Assembly: GCF_002835805.1 (NCBI RefSeq)
Contig: NZ_PISE01000008.1
Location: forward strand, 62,001-126,000
Direction: 5' to 3'
Source of the DNA: Niallia nealsonii
Lineage (GTDB): Bacteria > Bacillota > Bacilli > Bacillales > Cytobacillaceae
Length of the DNA stretch: 64,000 bases
Shown here: piece after piece, positions 57,265 through 64,000 of the stretch
Numbering within the stretch: position 1 is the stretch's first letter
Layout of the letters: the number at the start of each line of letters is the position of its first letter
Notes under the pieces: model-generated
Seen by the model: only the letters and a program-made list of their open reading frames with translations
Told to the model about the DNA's origin: nothing
Databases searched by the model: none
Made by a program: the position numbers and the translations under genes

Positions 57265-59616
57265 ATGCAAGAAAGAGTTTTAAAGACATTAGAATTTGAT
57301 AAAATTAAAAGTCAATTAGTAGCGTATGCTTCTTCTTCTTTAGGGAAATGGAAAGCAGAAGAACTAGTTCCTTCCACTAATTATGAGGAAGTAGTGAGGT
57401 TGCAGGAAGAAACAGATGAAGCGGCAAAAGTTTTTCGAATGAGAGGAAATATTCCGCTCGGCGGCATCCATGATATTCGCCCTCATGTCAAAAGATCTAC
57501 GATTGGCGGCATGTTAAGTCCTGTTGAATTGAATCAAATTGCAAGCACGGTACATGCAAGCAGACAAATGAAGCGGTTTATTGATGAATTTCATGAAGAG
57601 GAAGAAGCACCCATTTTATCAGAATTAACGGAAAGAATGACGGTGCTTGCAGAAGTCGAAGAAGAAATTAAAATGGCGATAGATGAACAAGGTTTTGTGT
57701 TGGATAGTGCAAGTGAAACACTCCGTACTCTTCGTCATCAACTGCGCCGAAATGAATCGAGAGTAAGAGAAAAATTAGAAAGCATGATTCGGTCATCCAA
57801 TGCAACAAAAATGCTTTCTGATACAATTATTACGATTCGAAATGATCGTTTTGTTATTCCAGTTAAACAAGAGTATAAAGGGAATTATGGCGGAATTATT
57901 CATGATCAAAGTGCATCTGGACAAACGTTGTTTATTGAACCGCAAGCTGTCGTTACTTTAAATAATGAACTTCAAGCAATACGAGTAAAGGAACAGCAGG
58001 AAATTGATCGGATATTAACACAATTAACAGCCCTTGTTTCTGGATATGCCGAAGAGTTATTAGAAATTGTTGCAGTACTTGCAGAGATTGATTTTATGTT
58101 CACAAAAGCGAAATATGGACACCGCATAAAAGGAACGAAGCCAGCTATTAATAATACGGGGAAAATTACCCTTTTTAAAGCGAGACATCCATTAATTGAA
58201 GCAGATCAAGTAGTTGCAAATGATGTTGCACTAGGGGATACGTATTCAACGATTGTTATTACAGGGCCAAATACTGGTGGGAAAACTGTTACATTAAAAA
58301 CAGTTGGATTATGCACATTAATGGCACAAGCAGGTCTGCAAATACCAGCGCTTGACGGTTCTGAAATGAGTGTATTTCATGCAGTTTTCGCTGATATTGG
58401 TGATGAGCAGTCCATTGAACAATCGTTAAGTACTTTTTCTTCTCATATGGTAAATATCGTAAAAATCTTAGAAGAAGTTGATGATAGTAGCTTAGTTTTA
58501 TTTGACGAACTTGGGGCAGGAACAGACCCACAAGAAGGGGCAGCACTCGCTATTTCTATCTTAGATGAAGTAAACAAGCGCGGAGCACGCGTTATTGCGA
58601 CTACCCATTACCCCGAATTAAAAGCATATGGCTACAACCGGGAAGGCGTTATGAATGCGAGCGTAGAGTTTGATATTGAAACATTAAGTCCAACTTATAA
58701 ATTATTAATTGGCGTTCCGGGCAGAAGTAACGCCTTTGAAATCAGCAAACGATTAGGATTAAGTGAGCACGTTATTGAAACGGCAAGATCTCATGTAAGT
58801 GATGAAAGCAATAAAATTGAAAATATGATTGCCTCACTAGAAAGCAGCAGAAAAAGTGCAGAAGAAGAATACAAAGAAGCACAAGATTTATTAAAGCAAG
58901 CAGATATGCTTCATCGTGACCTGCAAAAGCAAGTGATGGAGTATTATGAAAAGAAAGAATCACTTGAGGAGAAGGCGAAAAAAGAAGCGGCTGAAATTCT
59001 AGAAAATGCAAAAAAAGAAGCAGAAACTGTTATTGCAGATTTACGGAAAATGCAGTTAGAAAAGCGTGCCGAAATTAAAGAGCATGAATTGATTGATGCA
59101 CGTAAACGACTGAATGATGCGACACCAGATATTCCTGTAAAAAGGAAAGAAACAACAGCAAAAACGCATCATGTTTTCCATTCAGGGGATGAAGTAAAAG
59201 TTCTTACATTCGGACAAAAAGGCCAACTGCTAGAAAAGATTTCTGATAAAGAATGGCAAGTACAAATCGGCATTATGAAAATGAAAGTAAAAGAGAAGGA
59301 TTTAGAGTTTGTAAAAGCAGCAAAAGTAGTCGAAACAAAACCTCTTGCTACTATTAAAGGAAAAGATTATCATGTAAGCCTAGAGCTTGATTTGCGTGGA
59401 GAGCGATTTGAAAATGCGATTGCCAGAGTGGAAAAATATGTGGATGATAGTTTGCTTGCAGGCTATCCTCGTGTATCCATTATCCATGGTAAAGGAACGG
59501 GTGCATTACGAACAGGTGTTCAAGAATATTTAAAAAATCACCGTGCAGTAAAAAGCATTCGTTTTGGCGAAGCAGGGGAAGGCGGAAGTGGTGTTACAGT
59601 CGTTGAATTTAAATAA
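57265..59616 (+). CDS. mutS2: Endonuclease MutS2
   Basis: MutS2 acts on recombination intermediates and collided ribosomes in Bacillus. The 783-residue protein has core and lever domains, the ATPase with Walker [15 protein letters not shown] near 335 and Walker [17 protein letters not shown] near 411, a long coiled-coil (about 520-620), a KOW-like segment and the C-terminal Smr nuclease ([30 protein letters not shown]). ATG with AAAGGAGA upstream. Its TAA stop lies inside AAATAAAGAGAAAC, the end of a family A repeat. Confidence 0.96.
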   Translation: MQERVLKTLEFDKIKSQLVAYASSSLGKWKAEELVPSTNYEEVVRLQEETDEAAKVFRMRGNIPLGGIHDIRPHVKRSTIGGMLSPVELNQIASTVHASRQMKRFIDEFHEEEEAPILSELTERMTVLAEVEEEIKMAIDEQGFVLDSASETLRTLRHQLRRNESRVREKLESMIRSSNATKMLSDTIITIRNDRFVIPVKQEYKGNYGGIIHDQSASGQTLFIEPQAVVTLNNELQAIRVKEQQEIDRILTQLTALVSGYAEELLEIVAVLAEIDFMFTKAKYGHRIKGTKPAINNTGKITLFKARHPLIEADQVVANDVALGDTYSTIVITGPNTGGKTVTLKTVGLCTLMAQAGLQIPALDGSEMSVFHAVFADIGDEQSIEQSLSTFSSHMVNIVKILEEVDDSSLVLFDELGAGTDPQEGAALAISILDEVNKRGARVIATTHYPELKAYGYNREGVMNASVEFDIETLSPTYKLLIGVPGRSNAFEISKRLGLSEHVIETARSHVSDESNKIENMIASLESSRKSAEEEYKEAQDLLKQADMLHRDLQKQVMEYYEKKESLEEKAKKEAAEILENAKKEAETVIADLRKMQLEKRAEIKEHELIDARKRLNDATPDIPVKRKETTAKTHHVFHSGDEVKVLTFGQKGQLLEKISDKEWQVQIGIMKMKVKEKDLEFVKAAKVVETKPLATIKGKDYHVSLELDLRGERFENAIARVEKYVDDSLLAGYPRVSIIHGKGTGALRTGVQEYLKNHRAVKSIRFGEAGEGGSGVTVVEFK

Positions 59617-59662
59617 AGAGAAACTTTAATCAGTGGGAGGGCCATCTCCTACTGATTGTTAG
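59611..59662 (+). repeat. Dispersed repeat family A, short variant A6
   Basis: AAATAAAGAGAAACTTTAAT matches the family end, and AATCAGTGGGAG pairs with CTCCTACTGATT to form a hairpin (59629-59658). It begins within the last codons of mutS2. The second typical end GTTAATGC is replaced by GATTGTTAG. Confidence 0.6.
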
Positions 59663-59685
59663 ATGAGACTTTTAGAATATAGGTC

Positions 59686-59721
59686 ACACAGATATTGCTA
59701 CTATAGTCTGTGTTCTTTTTT
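59686..59721 (+). terminator. Terminator after mutS2
   Basis: ACACAGA pairs with TCTGTGT, followed by C and a T-run. The remaining 220 bp to yshE hold nothing recognised. Confidence 0.6.
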
Positions 59722-59949
59722 ATCGGGCTTTTACAGGAAAGTTTTCTTTTCTCTTGATCTCATCTCTCCTAATCTAGGTGGGGTCTTACTGCCCTTTAAT
59801 ATGGGATAAATAAGCTTGGTTGATTAGTGTGGTTGCTTTCCATATTTGAGCTTTCGCAAAAATGGATTATCAAATGAATAAACTAAATTAGTCAACAAAA
59901 CCAATGATAAGTGAAAAAGGATTTTGAACAAAAGATAAGGAGATTCTAA

Positions 59950-60357
59950 ATGAATCAGTTTTGGAATAATGAATATATAAAAACCGCGGGTGATTACAGT
60001 GTTGTTATTTTAAGTATTGTTGTTTTTTTGGCTATTTTTGAATTGGTGACAAAATACAATAACTGGGAAGAGATAAAAAGAGGAAATGTTGCAGTTGCGA
60101 TGGCAACAGGTGGGAAAATATATGGGATTGCGAATATATTTAGACATTCTATTATGCAAAACGATTCACTTTTAAACATGATTATATGGGGCATGTATGG
60201 CTTCTTCTTATTGTTGGTTGGTTATTTTATTTTTGAATTTTTAACACCAAAGTTTAAAATAGATGAAGAAATAAAAAATGACAATAGAGCTGTTGGACTA
60301 ATCTCCATGATTATCTCAATCGGTTTATCTTATGTTATAGGTTCTGGAATATCATGA
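59950..60357 (+). CDS. yshE: DUF350 membrane protein YshE
   Basis: The 135-residue protein has four membrane helices and the DUF350 pattern: EIKRGNVAVAMATGGKIYGIA in the first half and EEIKNDNRAVGLISMIISIG in the second, an internal duplication. Function is unknown; the position between mutS2 and lcfA is that of B. subtilis yshE. ATG with AAGGAG upstream. Confidence 0.9.
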   Translation: MNQFWNNEYIKTAGDYSVVILSIVVFLAIFELVTKYNNWEEIKRGNVAVAMATGGKIYGIANIFRHSIMQNDSLLNMIIWGMYGFFLLLVGYFIFEFLTPKFKIDEEIKNDNRAVGLISMIISIGLSYVIGSGIS

Positions 60358-60362
60358 TAACT

Positions 60363-60412
60363 AAAAAAGGGTCTTTCATCTGTACAACTTGCAGTGAAAG
60401 GCTCTTTTTTTA
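60363..60412 (+). terminator. Terminator after yshE
   Basis: AAAAAAGGGTCTTTCA pairs with TGAAAGGCTCTTTTTTT with G-U pairs. Confidence 0.8.
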
Positions 60413-60552
60413 GATTTTTATCTCCTTCCGTACAGCCCTTTTTTTAGGAAAAAAGAATTTAGGCTTATTTTAAAGCGCTGATATGCGCAAAGCTCCATAT
60501 AATAATATGCTAGTACAACAGACAAGCTGACTATTATAAGGAGGAAACAGTC

Positions 60553-62235
60553 GTGCATGAGGAAAAGATATGGTTAAAGCTTTATCCAAAACCTATTGCA
60601 AAAAATGTTTATTACCGAGCGGAGACGCTTCAGCAATTATTAAAAAACGCTGCGAAAGAATACCCAAAACATAAAGCGATACATTTTATGGGCGGAGAGA
60701 TGACGTTTAAGAAATTATATAAAAAAGCACAGAAACTTGCTGCTTTTTTGCAGCAAAAAGGATTAAAAAAAGGCGATAGAGTCGCAGTTATGCTGCCAAA
60801 CAGTCCTCAAACAGTAATCAGCTTTTATGCCATATTATTGGCAGGGGGAATTGTAGTGCCGACAAATCCTTTGTACAAAGAAAGAGAATTGCATTTTATA
60901 CTGCAAGACTCAGGAGCAAAAATGATCATTGCATTGGATTTATTATACAAAAATGTCCAGTCAGCAAAAGTAGGCACACCGTTAGAAACGGTTATTTTCA
61001 CTGGTATAAAAGATTTTCTTCCATTCCCCAAAAATCTTCTTTATCCTATCGTGCAAAAAAAACAACAGGGTAAACTTCCTGCTATTAAAGAAAATCAATA
61101 TACACATTTTCTACAAAATATTTTAAAAACACAAGTCGCCGAAATAATAGAACACCCTGTTGATTTTGAAGAAGACATTGCCATTATCCAATACACCGGT
61201 GGCACCACAGGATTCCCAAAAGGAGTGATGCTTACCCATCAAAACTTAATTGCCAATACTTCTATGTGCAGACAGTGGCTTTATCAAATGAAAAAAGGAG
61301 AAGAAAAAATACTTGGTTTAATGCCGTTATTTCATGTATACGGCATGATGACAGTGATGGTTCTTTCCGTAATGGAAATTTATAAAATGATTTTATTGCC
61401 TAAATTTGATCCAGAGACAACGCTAAAGACTATTCATAAACAAAAGCCAACTGTATTTCCAGGGGCACCGACTATTTATATTGGTCTGTTAAATCACCCA
61501 GCTATTGCTAAATATAATCTTTCCTCTATTAAAGGAGCAATCAGTGGATCGGCTCCACTTCCAGTTGAAATTATTGAAAGATTTCAAGAAAAAACAGGAG
61601 GGAAGTTGGTAGAAGGATATGGTTTAACAGAAACGTCTCCTGTTACTCATGTAAATTTCTTATGGGACCATAAAATTGTAAAAGGAAGCATTGGAGTGCC
61701 ATGGCCAGGTACAGATGCAGCTGTTTTTTCAGAGGAAACTGGCGAGAAATTGCCTCCAGGTGAAATTGGAGAATTAGGCATTAAGGGGCCGCAAGTAATG
61801 AAAGGATATTGGAATAACCCAAAAGAAACTGCAAATGTCTTAAAGGATGGCTGGCTGTTGACAGGAGATTTATGCTATATGGATGAAAAAGGCTATTTTT
61901 ATATTGTGGATCGTAAAAAAGATACGATTATTGCTGGCGGATTTAATATTTATCCTCGTGAAGTAGAAGAGGTATTATATGAACATCCAGAAATAGAAGA
62001 AGCGGCTGTTGTAGGCATTAAGGATGACTACCGGGGGGAAACGGTTAAAGCGGTTATTGTCTTGAAAAAAGGATCAACGGTTACAGAGAAGGAATTAAAC
62101 CAATTTATGCGGCAAAAAATTGCTTCTTTTAAAGTGCCAAGAGTGTACGAATTTCGCACAGAATTGCCGAAAACAGCTATAGGAAAAGTGTTGCGGCGAG
62201 AATTAAAAGAAGAAGGAAATACAGATAAAAAATAA
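60553..62235 (+). CDS. lcfA: Long-chain fatty-acid-CoA ligase
   Basis: LcfA activates fatty acids to acyl-CoA with ATP. The 560-residue protein is an ANL-family adenylating enzyme with P-loop IQYTGGTTGFPKGVMLTH near 214, EGYGLTETSPVTHVNF near 353, GWLLTGDLCYMD near 432, hinge DRKKDTIIAGGFNIYP near 453 and catalytic lysine in LPKTAIGKVLRRELK near the end. The start is GTG with AAGGAGG upstream. In B. subtilis fadR and fadB follow; here etfB starts after 20 bp. Confidence 0.95.
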   Translation: MHEEKIWLKLYPKPIAKNVYYRAETLQQLLKNAAKEYPKHKAIHFMGGEMTFKKLYKKAQKLAAFLQQKGLKKGDRVAVMLPNSPQTVISFYAILLAGGIVVPTNPLYKERELHFILQDSGAKMIIALDLLYKNVQSAKVGTPLETVIFTGIKDFLPFPKNLLYPIVQKKQQGKLPAIKENQYTHFLQNILKTQVAEIIEHPVDFEEDIAIIQYTGGTTGFPKGVMLTHQNLIANTSMCRQWLYQMKKGEEKILGLMPLFHVYGMMTVMVLSVMEIYKMILLPKFDPETTLKTIHKQKPTVFPGAPTIYIGLLNHPAIAKYNLSSIKGAISGSAPLPVEIIERFQEKTGGKLVEGYGLTETSPVTHVNFLWDHKIVKGSIGVPWPGTDAAVFSEETGEKLPPGEIGELGIKGPQVMKGYWNNPKETANVLKDGWLLTGDLCYMDEKGYFYIVDRKKDTIIAGGFNIYPREVEEVLYEHPEIEEAAVVGIKDDYRGETVKAVIVLKKGSTVTEKELNQFMRQKIASFKVPRVYEFRTELPKTAIGKVLRRELKEEGNTDKK

Positions 62236-62255
62236 ATCAGGAGGAGGGCTTCTTT

Positions 62256-62993
62256 TTGAATATTATCGTATTGCTGTCAAGAGCAATTGATTCTAATCAG
62301 CAAATGAGATTAAAAGATGGAGAGATAGATTATTCTGACGCATCTTTTATCATTAATCCATTAGATGAAATAGCATTAGAAGCAGCTATTTGCTTAAAAG
62401 AAAAGCATGGCGGCAATGTTATTGTAGTATGTGCAGGTCAAAATCAGGCAGAAAAACAGCTTCGTCTTGCTTTAGCAATGGGTGCTGATAAAGGTATACA
62501 TCTATTAATGAATGATTTGAAAACAGAGGGATGGCAGATCGCTCAATCAATCGCTTTTTTTATTCAAACTATTCCTTTTGATTTAATTATCGCAGGGGCA
62601 TTTGCATTAGATGGAGGAAGCGGCCAAGTGGGACCAAGAGTTGCTGCTAGATTAAACATTCCTTATATAACAAATATTTTCGCAATAGATGTGGAAAAGG
62701 ACCAAGCAGTGATTAGAAGAAAAGCAGGAAATACACTAGAGACCTATAGAGGTGCATTCCCTCTTTTAGTCACAGTGCCTCAAGGTTTTAACTCCCCAAG
62801 ATTGCCAAGTGTTGCAGGTATTATGAGAGCAAAAAGAAAACCCCTAGAAACCATAGAGCCACAGTTGAATCTAAAACCATCCTCCTTTGTTCAATATGAA
62901 GTCCCAATAAAAAATAGAAAAAACCAAATGCTTTTAGGTGATAGCAAAACACAGGCAGCTAAAATTGCCAGCATTTTAAAAAAATTATGGTGA
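62256..62993 (+). CDS. etfB: Electron transfer flavoprotein subunit beta
   Basis: EtfB with EtfA accepts electrons from acyl-CoA dehydrogenases. The 245-residue protein has INPLDEIALEAAICLKEKHG, LALAMGADKGIHL, the AMP-binding LDGGSGQVGPRVAARLNIPY, and GIMRAKRKPLE. It is about ten residues shorter than typical and diverged toward the C-terminus, where the usual acidic stretch is replaced. The start is TTG with AGGAGGAGGG upstream. It belongs with lcfA and etfA in one unit. Confidence 0.93.
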   Translation: MNIIVLLSRAIDSNQQMRLKDGEIDYSDASFIINPLDEIALEAAICLKEKHGGNVIVVCAGQNQAEKQLRLALAMGADKGIHLLMNDLKTEGWQIAQSIAFFIQTIPFDLIIAGAFALDGGSGQVGPRVAARLNIPYITNIFAIDVEKDQAVIRRKAGNTLETYRGAFPLLVTVPQGFNSPRLPSVAGIMRAKRKPLETIEPQLNLKPSSFVQYEVPIKNRKNQMLLGDSKTQAAKIASILKKLW

Positions 62994-63021
62994 AAATATT
63001 TTTCGAAAGGAGGAAAAAAGA

Positions 63022-63996
63022 GTGGCAGAGAAAATAGCGATTATTGGGGAAATACAGGCTGGGAACCTCCGTCCCATCACATTAGAATGTTTAGCAGTTG
63101 CCGAACAATTAGCAGAAAATGGAGAGATTATGGTGATTTTTTGTGGAGAAAAACCATCCGAAATTATTTGCCAGGAAATATCTTCTTATTCAGCAGCCAA
63201 AATAGTATGGACATTACTTGAAGAAAAGGAAAGGATAGTAGAAATCTATAATGTAAGCTTGCAAACTATAATAGAGAAGGAAAAACCAACAAAAATACTT
63301 TTGGGCAATACAGAAACAGGAAAAGCTGTTGCACCTTATTTAAGTGAAAAGCTTTCCTGTCCCTTATTTTCTAATATTATTGGGTTGGAGAAAAAAAATA
63401 ATCAGATTGCTGCAAGAATGTCTATTTTTTCTGGAAAGCTTCATCAAATAATAAATATAGAGTTGTCTTCTTTTATTATGACAATAAAACCCAATGCTTT
63501 TACACTACCAGTGAAAAAAGCACAAAAGAAAATAACCCTAGAAGAAGCGAAAATAGATAAAAAGGTACCAGTGTTTCCATTAGTGAAAATCACAAAAGAT
63601 TTAGAGAGCAAAAAAGACTTAATAGATGCAAAAGTTATTGTGGCTGGAGGAAGAGGACTCCAAAATGAAGAAGGATATCATTTATTGCAGCAGTTAGCAA
63701 GTTCAATTGGCGGAACAGTGGGAGTGGCAAGAGGCGCTGTTGATTTAGGAGTGGCAGATATTTCTTTGCTCATTGGCCAAACTGGAAAAACAGTTTCTCC
63801 TGATATCTATATTGCTTGTGGCATTTCTGGGGCAATTCAGCATATTGTCGGAATGAATTCAGCTAAAACAATAGTGGCCATTAACAATGATTCTCATGCC
63901 CCAATATTTGATGAAGCAGATTATGGAGTTGTTGGAGATATATTCGAAGTATTGCCAGCATTAATAACAGAGCTGGATTCTTCTAATAAGGAATAG
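63022..63996 (+). CDS. etfA: Electron transfer flavoprotein subunit alpha
   Basis: EtfA holds most of the FAD site. The 324-residue protein is complete, ending 4 bases before the window edge. The C-terminal FAD domain has VVAGGRGLQNEEGYHLLQQL, GGTVGVARGAVDLGVADIS, IGQTGKTVSPDIYIACGISG and INNDSHAPIFDEADYGVVGD. In most EtfA the block reads SRAxVDxGW; here it is ARGAVDLGV, while GQTGKTV and GISGAIQH are intact, so FAD binding is likely kept. GTG start with AAAGGAGG upstream, 28 bp after etfB. Confidence 0.94.
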   Translation: MAEKIAIIGEIQAGNLRPITLECLAVAEQLAENGEIMVIFCGEKPSEIICQEISSYSAAKIVWTLLEEKERIVEIYNVSLQTIIEKEKPTKILLGNTETGKAVAPYLSEKLSCPLFSNIIGLEKKNNQIAARMSIFSGKLHQIINIELSSFIMTIKPNAFTLPVKKAQKKITLEEAKIDKKVPVFPLVKITKDLESKKDLIDAKVIVAGGRGLQNEEGYHLLQQLASSIGGTVGVARGAVDLGVADISLLIGQTGKTVSPDIYIACGISGAIQHIVGMNSAKTIVAINNDSHAPIFDEADYGVVGDIFEVLPALITELDSSNKE

Positions 63997-64000
63997 TGGA

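Overview
This is a chromosomal stretch from an A+T-rich, endospore-forming Firmicute of the family Bacillaceae. The gene content and order (argGH; ytoI-nrnA-ytrI-ytrH-dnaE; accDA-pfkA-pyk; citZ-icd-mdh-phoPR-polA-mutM-ytaF-coaE; nrdR-dnaB-dnaI-ytxC-thrS; infC-rpmI-rplT; ysdABC; sspI; ysgA-pheST; zapA-cvpA-polX-mutS2-yshE-lcfA-etfBA) follow the Bacillus subtilis backbone. Sporulation genes (ytrI, ytrH, ytvI, ytaF, ytxC, sspI) confirm a spore former. The species cannot be named from the sequence; a Niallia-like or other non-subtilis lineage is plausible.

Layout. 1-1250: the 3' end of a HelD-type helicase gene, then a structured non-coding stretch with a terminator. 1370-4160: arginine genes argG and argH behind tandem ARG boxes. 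4160-6100: a universal stress protein gene interrupted by an in-frame amber codon, a 45-codon orphan gene and an M24 peptidase. 6470-10490: a small membrane protein, ytoI and nrnA, then ytrI/ytrH on the opposite strand. 11080-21140: dnaE, a GntR/FadR-type regulator, accDA, pfkA and pyk. 21280-23720: fxsA, ytvI and a DUF441 gene. 24400-36900: TCA genes, phoPR, polA-mutM-ytaF-coaE and nrdR. 37100-44750: the primosome genes dnaB and dnaI, ytxC, thrS behind a T-box, and infC-rpmI-rplT behind an L20-type leader. 44900-50180: ysdA, a VTT-domain membrane protein, ysdB with a textbook SigW promoter, ysdC, an AI-2E-type permease, sspI and ysgA. 50200-54130: pheST behind a T-box. 54370-64000: zapA, cvpA, polX, mutS2, yshE, lcfA, etfB and etfA.

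Functionally this is core metabolism (arginine, malonyl-CoA, lower glycolysis, first TCA steps, fatty-acid activation and electron transfer), DNA replication and repair, translation and sporulation. Compared with the B. subtilis order as remembered, several genes are missing at their usual places: the malic enzyme between dnaE and accD, gapB-speD before nrdR, rnhC after pheT, and fadR-fadB between lcfA and etfB.

No CRISPR array, prophage, insertion sequence, defence island, tRNA or rRNA gene was found, and no clearly new multi-gene system. The most interesting material is between genes: two families of dispersed, structured repeats. Family A shares a helix with covarying base pairs and an invariant internal motif; family B has long terminal inverted repeats. 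Many start codons were moved from the longest open frame to the one with a proper ribosome binding site, notably AUU for infC and GTG for pheS.
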